From: Piezodorus guildinii
Lineage: Eukaryota > Arthropoda > Insecta > Hemiptera > Pentatomidae
Direction: 5' to 3'
DNA length: 64,000 nt
Assembly (NCBI GenBank): GCA_023052935.1
Contig: CM041293.1
Span: 53,804,725-53,868,724, forward strand
Shown: piece after piece, positions 40,201-47,887 of the stretch
How positions within the stretch are numbered: position 1 is the stretch's first letter
Layout: the number at the start of each line of letters is the position of its first letter
Position numbers and translations under genes: made by a program
Notes under the pieces: model-generated
Told to the model about the DNA's origin: nothing
The model's input: the letters and a program-made list of their open reading frames with translations, nothing else
The model's database searches: none

Positions 40201-43200
40201 GAGAGCTTTAACTAGGAAACTCTTCAATAAAGCCAGAATTACAGGTAGTTGGAATGCTTACAAGCAAGCACTGACTGACTACAATAAAGCCATTAGGAAA
40301 GCTAAGAGAGGGGCATGGAGGAATTTTTGCAATGTCATTAATGGCACATCTTCTGCTTTTAGAGTAAATAGAATCCTATCCAAGAGGCCGGACCAGAGAG
40401 CTATGGGTGCCATCAGTAGGGAAGGGGGCCATACTGATTCAAAGATCGGCACCATGGAGGCACTAGCAAGAACACACTTTCCTGGCTGCGAGCTGATGGA
40501 TGAGATACCAATTGATCCCACCTCTGAAAGACAAATTATAATAACGGATAGGTGGGCTGAAACCGACAGAATAGTGAATTCTGGTAGATTAGAGTGGGCA
40601 GTTAAATCATTTGCCCCATTCAAATGATTTATGTGGTTGCCAGCAAAAGGGCTTTCCTTCTTGTTTTACTGCGAGGCAGTTTAGCACTTAACCACATACC
40701 TAATAGTTGGAATGTGGCTAAAGTGCGATATATATACCCAAACCTGGAAGGTGTCCTATGACCATCCCAAGGCTTATAGACCTATACATCTGACATCTTT
40801 CCTAATGAAGACATCAGAAAAAATTATTGACAGACATATTAGGGACAACATAATTTCTGATAGACCACTACATATTGTTCAATATGCGTATCAGCCTAGA
40901 AAATCCTGTGAGACTGTCTTACATTTCTTGGTCTCAAGGATTGAAAAAACTCTGACTAACAGAGAAATTGTGGCAGGCATCTTTGTTGAAATCAAGGGTG
41001 CCTTTGACTGAACTCCTTATGGTACTATGGCAATAGCCTTAGAAAGGTGTGGGACGACTAACCTCCGGATGGATCAATGCCATGCTGGAGGGAAGGATGC
41101 TCACATCTTGATTAGGACACTCCAGACTGTGGATCAGACTGAGGAGAGGATGTTGACAAGGCGGTATGCTATCTCCACTCCTATGGTTTCTGGTTGTCGA
41201 CTCTTTTTTGACAAAACTGACCACCGCAGGTTTTTATGCACAGGGATATGCTGTTGATAACGCTGTGCTAATTGAAGGCAAGTTTCCGGAAACTATATCA
41301 GAATTGCTTAAAATGGCAAGATGAGACTTCTGAGGGATTGGAGTCAGACGAATAGTCTTAGCATCAACCCTCAGAAAGTCAATCTCTGTATCTTCACTAA
41401 CAGAAGAAATATAAAAATTAGACCAACAATTATTGGGAAGCAGCATCACTCTAAGATGTTTTTGAAAAGACCCTGCACTGACACTACACCCCTGGACAGG
41501 ACAACTCTAAGGAGAGTAACAGGACTGTACACAGGACAGATAATATGGGTTTGGTGGTCTCACCGAATTGCAGATTTTGCAAGAAGGAAGATGTAACTGC
41601 ATATCATATGCTACGCAGTTGTCCAGAGATTGCCAGGATACGGTTTTACCATTTTGGCGGCGACCGTAATACAGATCCTAAGTTGTGTGAACTGATTAAC
41701 CCCCACAGTGTAGTCTGATTCACCAAGGCACTAGCCCTGTACTGACAGTAGATTGGACGGCACACAATAAGAATAAGAGGCTGCAGTGCATAAGACAAAT
41801 AAAATAAAAAAAAAATAAATAAACCATACTTTTTTTAAATAAATATAATACTTACATTTGCAAGAATCTTGGCAATAGCTTTAACTGTATGTCCGATGTT
41901 CTTCGTTTCCTACACAAATTTTATGTTTAAGAAATAGAAAATATAACAAAATACACATTATATTCATAAGAAAGGAAACATTTATTTTTAAATTGTTAAT
42001 TTTAAAATTTCCTTCAAACTTATTATATATCTTATACAATAAAAATTGAATAAAACTATCTACTCTGTTCAAATGTTCTTCAGCTGAAGTACTCTCTGAT
42101 AGCTTTGATTTCAGCTGATCCGCAGCTTCGCTATGACATGCACCCTCATCACACTTATATGGAGACCATGCTGGCAAAGTGACATTATATTGTTCCGTTA
42201 AAGATCTAGCATGTCTAAGATGCTAAAAAATGCATTCAATTAATCAGTTATAAATAATAATTCTTGATAAAATATAAAATTAAATACCAAATGAAATATA
42301 CTACAATTACATTAAATGAATGTTAAATAAAAATATATAGATTAAAACATTTAACTCAAAAATAAATAGTCAATTACCAAATCATTTCCTGCAGTTTCAC
42401 ACAATTGTTTAAACTCTTCTTGCATTTTCTAAAAAATATAATAATAATGATAATGATAAAACAGATATGAACATAGTTTGTACATAAATAATCAATTCAA
42501 AATAAAACTTCAATTATAAAATTTTATTTATGTAGATTGTAGGTTACAGATCATATAGTCCTGTTAAATAATGAAGAGTTCAATCACAGAATAACACTAG
42601 GAATATTATTTGCATTCACAATTAAGATCAACAGAGGAGTAAATAGCGACTAGATGAACCAAATTATTTTCAAAGTATCTATAATACATTAAAAATGTAA
42701 TATCAGCTTTAAAAACTGAAACATAAGTAATGTTAACAAAACTAAAATTATTTATGCTGAATCAGTATAAATTTCAATGAAATATGATTGTATCAGCATT
42801 TAACATTTGTATAGGTAACTTCATAAGTGATTATGAACATTTAAGAAAGCAAAGAGTTAGTTAGAAATAAATCAGATGTCGTGATGAGAAACATAACAAT
42901 AAGTACATCAAATTCACAAACATTGGTATGTTTCTGTTTAGAAATACACCTCAGGAACAACTGACTCTTGACTTTGAAATACTTTTGATCAACAAATTAT
43001 ACAGGCAATCAGCACTGCAAGAAAATAATTGTTTAAAATCAAATTTAATTCATAATTACCAGAGAAATAGCAAAGCACTTTTTGAATGTTTAGGAAAAAG
43101 CTAACTCAAGTGAATCATGATTCAAAGTTTCCACCACCAACACCACAAATGCAGGGCAATAATATAGTACACCTGATCAAATTACAATGAACATCGTCGA

Positions 43201-43582
43201 TCTACTTCAAAATAGGGTTTAATATTAAAACCAAACATTCTTTCAGCATTATCAAAAACATGAAAATGACAAGAGCGATCAACATATCTTTATATATTAT
43301 ATTTATATATCTCTGACTGACATTACTTCATTTATCATTAAAAAACAAACATAACAGTATATAATTTTCAAACTACTATAAGTAAAGTTTCAGTTAGAAT
43401 ATAACAGTCTATTTAGGGGCACATAATGTTTAAAAAAAACAAGATGACTAAGGTACTAAAATGCATCATTAAACCAAGTTTAAGTGATAGGAAATTACCT
43501 GGTCAAACAATTTTAAATCGGGTAAGGGTACACACAAGTTCCTAAGGAACTCGTCATTCTCTTTTTGACCAGAATTATCCAT
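13121..43582 (-). CDS. Fifteen-exon acidic protein of unknown function, joined in phase to the Ski2 exons
   Basis: Exons read on the minus strand: 43582-43499 (ATG), 42428-42378, 42222-42064, 41909-41856, 37571-37335, 35215-34929, 31040-30870, 28608-28476, 24338-24198, 23515-23307, 21878-21663, 18949-18779, 16978-16864, 16289-16119 and 13983-13121. All have GT/AG borders, and every junction keeps phase except for one missing base in exon 5. Together they give about 1,020 residues that are acidic and Ser/Asp/Glu-rich, with a KKKKRK-type basic patch near residue 190 and no membrane segment or motif that I recognise. The last exon ends in phase 0, and the Ski2 exon at 11079 starts in phase 0. 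Either this is the Ski2 N-terminus, far longer than the roughly 300 residues of human SKIV2L and unlike it, or it is a separate gene that ends by read-through to a stop at 13070. Coding status is strong; gene boundaries are not. Confidence 0.72.
14140..14330 (+). repeat. Short interspersed repeat (second copy of CTAATATATAAAAATC family)
   Basis: TCTAATATATAAAAATCTTG, ATGGCTCAACCGATTTTTAT and ATCACTAGGTGATTCGGGTG match the copy at 10424 in order and orientation. Confidence 0.5.
14350..15230 (+). repeat. ACTTTC repeat, most complete copy (881 bp)
   Basis: It starts with ACTTTCACTTAC, which is the first arm of a 32-bp near-palindrome (14350-14381), and ends with GTAAGTGAAAGT, an exact inverted copy of its first 12 bases. 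Between them are GTTTTCAACGGAAATACACG, a (GT)n run at 14480-14503, CTCAAAAACGGTTCC and CGCTATATCGATGTAAAATT. Related copies lie at 1-345, 22430-23265, 52286-52934 and 52935-53365. No ORF encodes an enzyme. It behaves like a non-autonomous mobile repeat. Confidence 0.7.
15231..16118. other. Intron of the acidic gene, nothing recognised
   Basis: AT-rich sequence between the ACTTTC repeat and the exon at 16119. No coding or repeat signature was seen beyond a copy of the repeat's GCAC-like tail near 15240. Confidence 0.45.
17400..17830 (-). repeat. Dispersed repeat, inverted relative to 31240-31735
   Basis: The GGTTCATTATTGAAAATAAT, TTTCCTGATTACAAAACACC, TCAATAATAACCGAGATATC and TGTAAGCCCTCAAATTTTGA stretches recur in reverse complement at 31240-31735. 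The order is conserved, which points to a mobile repeat of unknown class. Confidence 0.55.
18000..18778. other. Intron of the acidic gene, nothing recognised
   Basis: Short open frames occur on both strands here, but none has splice-consistent borders or a recognisable domain. Confidence 0.4.
19000..20620. other. Intron of the acidic gene, nothing recognised
   Basis: About 1.6 kb of AT-rich sequence. A 93-codon plus-strand frame at 20244 begins with a signal-peptide-like hydrophobic stretch but has no other support. Confidence 0.4.
20622..21045 (-). mobile_element. RTE LINE 3' fragment
   Basis: This is a 5'-truncated minus-strand copy. From its 3' tail (ATAATAATAGGC) it reads back through GGTTCGATGCCAATACCATC and the CTTCGGCCTACC region (the [16 protein letters not shown] end) into the RT C-terminus. 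It closely matches 8700-9156 of the full element. Confidence 0.85.
22112..22358 (-). repeat. tRNA-derived SINE (family 1) with 12-bp target duplication
   Basis: It is flanked by TACAAATCTATT at 22100-22111 and 22359-22370. On the minus strand the head has a pol III box B (GGTTCAAACCTGG, at about 22321-22333) in a tRNA-like context, then the family body, and ends in a TTTATTTA-like tail. Length is 247 bp. Confidence 0.78.
22430..23265 (+). repeat. ACTTTC repeat copy with a nested SINE fragment
   Basis: It matches 14440-15230 from ACCAAGTCCCACAAAAAGG through TATATCGATGTAAAATTTAA to TTAAGTGAAAGTCGTGTGTT. The first bases, including the palindrome, are missing. A 137-bp SINE fragment interrupts it at 22971-23107. 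Confidence 0.7.
22971..23107 (+). repeat. 5'-truncated SINE (family 1) inside the ACTTTC repeat
   Basis: It is flanked by AAACTGATTGTT at 22959-22970 and 23108-23119. The body, in reverse, matches the tail half of the 12617 and 22112 SINEs (AAGATCTCTATCCTAATAAA, CCAATTAGCCACAGTAG). This shows that the SINE moved after the ACTTTC repeat had landed. Confidence 0.78.
23516..24197. other. Intron of the acidic gene, nothing recognised
   Basis: Very AT-rich (many TTTAAAATA-type runs). No features were seen. Confidence 0.45.
24628..24800 (-). repeat. tRNA-derived SINE (family 3)
   Basis: On the minus strand a strong pol III box A (TGGTCTAGTGG, at 24779-24769) is followed by GATGCGGGGTGT and a box B-like ATCTTCGAGACTC at about 24755-24743. 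This resembles a tRNA-Glu or tRNA-Gly head, but it does not fold as a full tRNA here. About 130 bp of unrelated body follows. Only one copy is in the window. Confidence 0.5.
25919..26095. mobile_element. piggyBac-like MITE (177 bp) inserted in the RTE endonuclease
   Basis: It is flanked on both sides by TTAA (25915-25918 and 26096-26099). The ends are imperfect inverted repeats: CACGTTCACTCCAGGGC at the left, and CATATTCACTCCCCGGC reading in from the right. Joining across one TTAA returns the endonuclease frame (VQRL, then IHFAASRRFVIGGT). There is no coding capacity. TTAA targeting with precise boundaries is typical of the piggyBac superfamily. Confidence 0.75.
28192..28220 (+). repeat. (GA)n microsatellite
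   Basis: About 14 GA units within the 3' end of the RTE copy. Confidence 0.9.
28905..29860 (+). mobile_element. Non-LTR retrotransposon RT, fragmented
   Basis: The upstream piece (28940-29190) encodes RNMKNRKPSGSGNIPLELI and a PSEWMEGHVTPIPKNESK segment ending at NYRGIQ. The downstream piece (29373-29860) encodes LKQGCSLSPLLFNMYIESIL, an FSDD catalytic box (QFSDDQVIIAND) and SKSKTEYLALNKN. The middle of the RT is replaced by a minus-strand RTE tail at 29263-29372. The clade is not certain. Confidence 0.75.
29263..29372 (-). mobile_element. RTE LINE 3' tail fragment
   Basis: It starts at the ATAATAATAATAGG tail and matches about 110 bp of the 3' end shared with 9030-9156 and 20622-21045, in minus orientation. 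It sits inside the LINE RT of 28905-29860. Confidence 0.7.
29918..30730 (-). mobile_element. mariner transposon, 3'-truncated, inactive
   Basis: It starts at 30730 with terminal repeat CCAGGTGTAGAAGTATGAAA beside a TA. The transposase is readable in pieces: the N-terminal HTH ([20 protein letters not shown], at 30563-30381), then [20 protein letters not shown] (30341-30138), then the first catalytic Asp block TADEKWICFEK and NRFGKKTMLCVCWDKKGIIY (30196-29918). It stops after QQMIDLN, so the remaining catalytic residues and the other end are lost. It belongs to the same subfamily as 3122-3682. Confidence 0.88.
31240..31735 (+). repeat. Dispersed repeat, inverted partner of 17400-17830
   Basis: It carries TTTATTATTTTCAATAATGA, CTGATAGCTCGGTTATTATT, AAGGTGTTCTGGAATCAGG and CTCAAAATTTGAGGGCTTAC in the order expected from the other copy read in reverse. 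A CTTGAGCCGAAACGTTGGC motif at about 31342-31360 lies inside this copy. Confidence 0.55.
32160..34650 (+). mobile_element. Jockey-like LINE, heavily decayed
   Basis: An APE endonuclease start at 32223 (LTWNARSIKNKLNELKEFI, LLITESCL, YRSDRNCAGGGVMLIVHKS) is followed by an RT in many frames: GLPQGSCLSPLLFNLFINDI near 33610, FADN in place of FADD near 33690, KQVKYLGVTLD near 33900, and YKSVIRPIITYACPAW near 34080. The 3' end is T- and A-rich. It lies antisense in the intron between exons 34929 and 31040. Confidence 0.82.
35216..36400. other. Intron of the acidic gene, nothing recognised
   Basis: Mixed AT-rich sequence with no clear coding or repeat signal. Confidence 0.4.
36408..36720 (-). mobile_element. 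RTE LINE 3' fragment
   Basis: It begins at the ATTAATAATAAGGC tail and matches 20622-21045 across TTAACACAATCCTCCCATTG, TTTGGCCTACCTCTAGGGTG and TACCAACTTTTTCGGAATTC. It is a minus-strand, 5'-truncated copy. Confidence 0.8.
37335..37571 (-). CDS. Exon 5 of the acidic gene, with a one-base frameshift
   Basis: The exon lies between acceptor ATTATAG and the strong donor AAG|GTAAGT. It enters in phase 0 and reads openly to about 37411, then meets TAA. The other frame continues openly (GYLNLGEKVEKKNDES, then a lysine-rich run) and leaves in phase 1, exactly as the next exon needs. The exon is 237 bp where 238 are required. The break lies in a run of four T on the plus strand (37411-37414) where five would keep the frame. 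Confidence 0.7.
38216..38863 (+). pseudogene. LINE ORF1 protein fragment, DUF4780-like
   Basis: The frames at 38216-38443 (KRARSVALNIISYALAAGG) and 38558-38863 (WSLMGVKEERHGFFALMRIP, then LEERNWLVTFGMGKA) resemble the ORF1 domain of insect LINEs annotated as DUF4780. They are separated by a stop and an indel. The assignment is from recalled pattern, not a search. Confidence 0.5.
39343..39960 (+). pseudogene. LINE APE endonuclease
   Basis: This 205-codon open frame has IDIILIEEPYLL, VIVCSVYLPYQED, SLDANAHHRLWGSTNNN and RSEVTDITLSTN. These are the catalytic blocks of R1/Jockey-type endonucleases, with the Asp and Asn of DANAHH preserved. It loses frame just before the SDH block near 39930. Confidence 0.75.
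41856..43582 (-). CDS. First four exons of the unknown acidic gene, with start codon
   Basis: Exon 1 (43582-43499) begins with an ATG, encodes MDNSGQKENDEFLRNL and ends at CAG|GTAATT. Exons 2 to 4 follow at 42428-42378, 42222-42064 and 41909-41856. All four are multiples of three in phase 0/0, so any subset could be skipped without changing the frame. Exon 3 encodes an SLTEQYNVTLPAWSPYKC stretch with three cysteines. The ATG is chosen because the frame is closed upstream and no acceptor is evident before it. Confidence 0.68.
42429..43498. other. First intron of the acidic gene
   Basis: About 1.07 kb of AT-rich sequence between exon 1 and exon 2. No repeats or coding signal were recognised. 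Confidence 0.5.
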
Positions 43583-44479
43583 TTTTTTATTGTTGACTAA
43601 TTAAATGTATTGTCACCAGAATAAAACGTTCTCATTTCCCAAATTGTTTCACGTGTGCACCAAAACAAACCAGGTAGGTTACAGAAAAGTAATAAGTAGA
43701 TAGTTATAATGACACAAATAAATAAATTTTTGATTTAGTTGACAATTTTTTTTTTTTTTAAAGTGCATTCTTATTTCATCTATTAACCGACATTTGTTCA
43801 GAAGGAGCAATTTAACATCATAAAAGGTTTCAAAATATTAACTTGTATTCACTCTTTTGAATCGATATCGATCGAGACAAACTCCAGTGAAGAAGAGCAC
43901 ACAGATAAAGAAAACTAAAGAGTATTTAAATCACCATAAAAATTTTCAAACAATTTTTATTTTTTTACAAAACTTAAAACGATTGGCAGAGCAATCAGTT
44001 CTCAAGTTGCCCAAACGAATGGTCTGACGAACAATTCGAGGACTATTAACGATTAGGTGGATGTGTTGCCGAAAATAGCCAAAATGAGAGCGCAATATTA
44101 TTCAGATTGCAACTTCGCACATCAAAGATCCTATTACTCATATCCGAATCTCATAGCTTAAGTGATGTTACAGATACTTACCTTATGAATAATTTTTTCT
44201 CAGTTATAAAGCATGACTATGATTCGAAAATCGAGATGTAAATCTTTGTTATTTTCGCAACAGATTTTCTATTAAGACAAAACAATGCAAGAAACGTAAG
44301 ATACAGGAAAACTAATTTCAGCGGTTATCAAGGTGGGCAATATAACTCGTTCTTAAAAATCGACTTCTAATTATTGAAAATACGCCGAAAGAGAGATTTC
44401 AGTCAACGCTTGTGCTACGGATAATTTAAATTCTATTTAGAGCCAGCGAAACCAGTAAAAATACAAACTACTTGAAATC
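43583..44479. promoter_or_regulatory. Upstream region of the long minus-strand gene
   Basis: It contains the 5' UTR and promoter by position only. The stretch at 43860-44460 is less AT-rich than the introns. No TATA box or other core element stands out clearly, and no divergent gene start is evident. Confidence 0.3.
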
Positions 44480-45480
44480 AAGATTCCATTGCTTGCCTTC
44501 GTCACACTTCACCGACGTTAACCATCTTAGCAGCTGATCTCCTGCTCAATCATCTTACCAACCTGGGTCTCAAAGGACGCTAGTAATGATGAAGTCAACC
44601 TCTGAACGAGATCAACCAGTCAAGGAACGCTTGTTGTAAGACTATACAGCTATGTAATTCTTCGGTATTGCGACATTGAAGTACATGACCATTTAATAGT
44701 CAAAGCCATTCCAAAAGAGAAGAAACAACTCATCAAGCATTTAGTCAAAACGAAAAGAACTCTGGTATCCGTAAAACAGTCGCATCTTATATCCAACGAC
44801 CCCGCCCATCTAGCGTAATCTAGGTCTTACAACTCTTCTTTTTCTTTCTATACGTGTCAGCATAATTTTTCTAGTTGGACTACACTTATCCATCCTGCCC
44901 ATTTTAAACGCTGTATTCTGATGAACCCGACTACTTCAGTATCATTATATATGGCGGCCATTTTGCATTACTCCGCCTTCTACAACCGTTACCTGAGCGT
45001 ACTGACCTATAAATAGGTTATAGTACTTTTTCTTTCTAAGACCAGCAGCTTACTTTCATCAGTTTTGGAGAAGCTGCACGTTTCCGCTTTATATGTGAGG
45101 ACAGGAGGAAGCAGCGTCTCGTACAGAATCGCTTTTGTTTGCCTTGATTAAGCGATTTCTTAAGTATAAACGCTGGCAAAAATAAGATTAATTTGCCTCC
45201 AGGATCCTCCTACATATTTCCTCTGACACATCGTTGTCGGCATTCACCTGGACCCAAATAAACGTGTAATCACTTATCCAGATCTGTGGATGTGGTGCAT
45301 TTATACAGCAACCATATACTTGGTTTTACTCTCATTTATAGACAGTTCCATCTTCCGCGCAGACTGTTCGAGGGCCAGAAAAGCCTCTTTTACCCCGTGA
45401 AGTAATCCCGGATTATGTCAATACCGTTTGCGTACGCCAGGATTTGCACATGGGATTGGTTTTTAAAAATTCATTCTGAA
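44480..45480 (-). mobile_element. RTE LINE 3' half, decayed
   Basis: The reverse complement of 44870-45150 matches 27800-28070: GGTTCATCAGAATACAG, TTTAAAATGGGCAGG and CTCACATATAAAGCGGAAAC. The 45190-45230 region matches the WYLSN-coding part upstream. It is the same subfamily as 25195-28290, in opposite orientation. Confidence 0.75.
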
Positions 45481-45814
45481 CTTTGGTTTTGTATTTTATA
45501 TCTAAATATGTTTATGTAATAATGAAATAATAAGGACAAAAAAATACAGTATCTAAAGAATTTAAAATTACTACCTAGTTTTTAAAAAATTTACATCACA
45601 ATAATGGTAATTATTAGAATTTAGAGATTATTACTGTTTTAAATTGTAGGAAGATGGGTAAAATATCCAAAAATGTCGGCTTTTCATTGATACTGAAAAT
45701 GAAAAAAGTGTTTTGGAAGAAATTTAAGAAAATCAGCCCTAATTTTCTACCTCAAATATTGATCAATTTCTTCCAAATATTTGGAATATAATAATATAAT
45801 CTATCATTCGTTGG

Positions 45815-46090
45815 CGTGGGGAGTTGGCGGTCCCATCGCCCAGTTGGCCGCTGGCATCTTTCAGCTGTCAACTGGAATCAGCCTCTGGCCCTCCAGGTTG
45901 GGGGACACTCACACAGAACACCACCTACAGCATACTACATACACTCCCACACTACAGACGAAGGTCACCAACAGTACTCACCCTAGGGCTACCTCCCCTA
46001 AGTAGCCGCCCCGGAGGGGGTGCAGGTCTGCAGGCACTAAGGTGGCAGCCCCACCAGCAGGCTAGGGTACATAGAAAGGGTTGATGGCCC
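45815..46090 (+). mobile_element. RTE LINE 5' leader fragment
   Basis: It matches the leader of the 25195 copy: GTCCCATCGCCCAGT, CTCTGGCCCTCCAGGTTGGG, AGTAGCCGCCCCGGAGGGGG. It is cut off before the endonuclease. Its orientation is opposite to the 3' half at 44480-45480. Confidence 0.7.
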
Positions 46091-46448
46091 CACTGATTAG
46101 ATTTATTTTATTGGCTATTATATACATAAAAGCCATGGGACTTGGCCCATTTGGTGTAAGTGGTTGTTAGTATTTAATAATAATCTCGTACATACTATGG
46201 CATAGTTATAAATACATACATAAATAATATAAATGATAATAGGAAAAAAACAAATGAATATTTAAATTCCAATTACTTACTGGGGCATGCCAGTAAATAT
46301 TGTAACAAATTATGTAGATAGGTCATCTCCTTAAATGTGAATTTTTTATTATTTTATCATAGCTCAACTTTTTTATTACTTATTTTTGTTTATATAAAGA
46401 TTTAGAAATCCACAAAAATCCAAATTTTCCTTAAATAATCTCCCAAAA

Positions 46449-46452
<4 letters not shown>

Positions 46453-46543
<91 letters not shown>
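46453..46543. repeat. (TA)n(TG)n microsatellite
   Basis: About 30 TA units followed directly by about 15 TG units. Confidence 0.95.
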
Positions 46544-46545
<2 letters not shown>

Positions 46546-46854
46546 TTTAAAATGAAATATTGACGACTTTCTGTAACTGTATGTCTTTATAACATAAAGT
46601 CATGATCATGTACATTTCATCAGCTATTTCTATCGATTCTTACAGCGATAATATTAATCCCATTGAATTATAATGTTTACTTATATCCATGTTTCACAAT
46701 TCGGGCAGTTTTAATTTTTCTATGATAAAATATGTAATGATGAAAAACTAACAAACTTTTTGTTTATATCATGTGGGTTTTTTTTTTGCGTATACACAAA
46801 TTATATATACATATATATATAATACAATTTTTAATATATTATTTTTTATTATTA

Positions 46855-47886
46855 TTTTTTTTTATTTTTTTTTTTTGTATGAGCCAAATAAACTCCCAAT
46901 AAAAGAACAAAACAGATTGTTCAGGTGTTCAAGATTTTTAATGTCTAACAATGTTTCCAGCGATAATTCATCGAACTGACATTTAAGTATTAAATGCAGA
47001 ATGGGATTGGTAATAAGGTGACCGCACCACTTACACTCTGTAATACAGACTTCTTCAGCCGGTAAAACATGAGCGATATTCCCGTGATACAGCGCCAGGC
47101 GGTCATTACTCGAAACTCTCAGACGACTCACTCTTCGCAGCTTTCGTAAAGGGGCAATAAACTTGAGATAGTTTTGCGCCTCTGGATAATTGTAACAACT
47201 TATTCGTCTGTATATATGACTGTAGTTGGAATTAAAGGCTCGTTCAATGTCTTTGGAGTAAAAGTTATTGGATACTCCTTTCAAAATAGTTTTTTTTATT
47301 CTTCATTAAAATAATTGGATCTGAAAAATTGCTGAAGTACTCATGAAACGAAATTAGAAGCGGTTATATTTTTTATTTGTGAAATCCAGTTGAATTCAAG
47401 GTTAGGTTGTTTAGAGTCCATAGCCACAAGTTTTTGCAAACACTTTCGTGGAATTCGATTCTCTTGCAATGAGGATATTTTTATGCAAAAATTTATTGTC
47501 TTCTTCAAAACTGTCATAAGAACGGGGGAACGTCCGGTTTCCAATCGTACCATATAATTAGGAGTTGTTCTAGGCCAAGAATATAATTGCTTTATAAATT
47601 TCAACTGAGCTAATTCGATCAATTCACAGAATCTTAAGCCCCAAATTTCTGATACATAAAGAATAGTCGAGGAGACCATTGAAGTAAAGAGGGCCATTTT
47701 GGTTTCCCATGTATCGCATTTTCCTCTTTTCAAAATTTCCTGTACTTTTGCACCAGCAACATTTGACCTCTGAATAGTGTTCGGCAGCCTTATAAAATTT
47801 TGCCGATGTTGAGAATGGATCTCCAAGGTAGTTATAACATTTTGTATAGCCCCACTGTCCGAAACCCAATTATTACGGAACCTCAC
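46855..47886 (-). mobile_element. LINE RT thumb and C-terminal domain, 5'-truncated
   Basis: The minus-strand ORF at 47886-47341 encodes an RT thumb-like region (FIRLPNTIQRSN, STILYVSEIWGLRFCELIEL, AQLKFIKQLYSWPRTTPNYM). The ORF at 47284-46862 encodes a tail with a CKWCGHLITNPILHLILKC zinc knuckle. A poly-T block at 46858-46876 is its poly-A tail. The upstream part is missing where the plus-strand RTE begins at about 47888. Confidence 0.75.
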
Positions 47887-47887
47887 A

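Larger units (their letters stand above)
37797..41818 (+). mobile_element. LINE with DUF4780-like ORF1, endonuclease and RT (R1/Jockey-group), decayed
   Basis: It is about 4.0 kb, possibly bounded by ATAAACCA at 37789-37796 and 41819-41826, with an A-rich tail. ORF1 spans about 37860-39250. An APE-type endonuclease at 39343-39960 reads EEPYLLKNSIKGLEM, SLDANAHHRLWGS and EVTDITLS. The RT region (40079-41300) includes AYRPIHLTSFLMKTSEKI, AYQPRKSCETVL and VEIKGAFD. A C-terminal zinc knuckle reads CRFCKKEDVTAYHMLRSC near 41570. Many frameshifts are present and the YADD region is not seen. It lies antisense in the intron between exons 41856 and 37571. Confidence 0.82.

Noticed and set aside
45781..46084. 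Overlapping ORFs with good codon content, possible small gene
   Set aside because: They match the 5' leader of the RTE copy at 25195, so they are transposon sequence.
46453..46543. TA/TG tract as a regulatory or origin element
   Set aside because: It is an ordinary dinucleotide microsatellite with no associated motifs.
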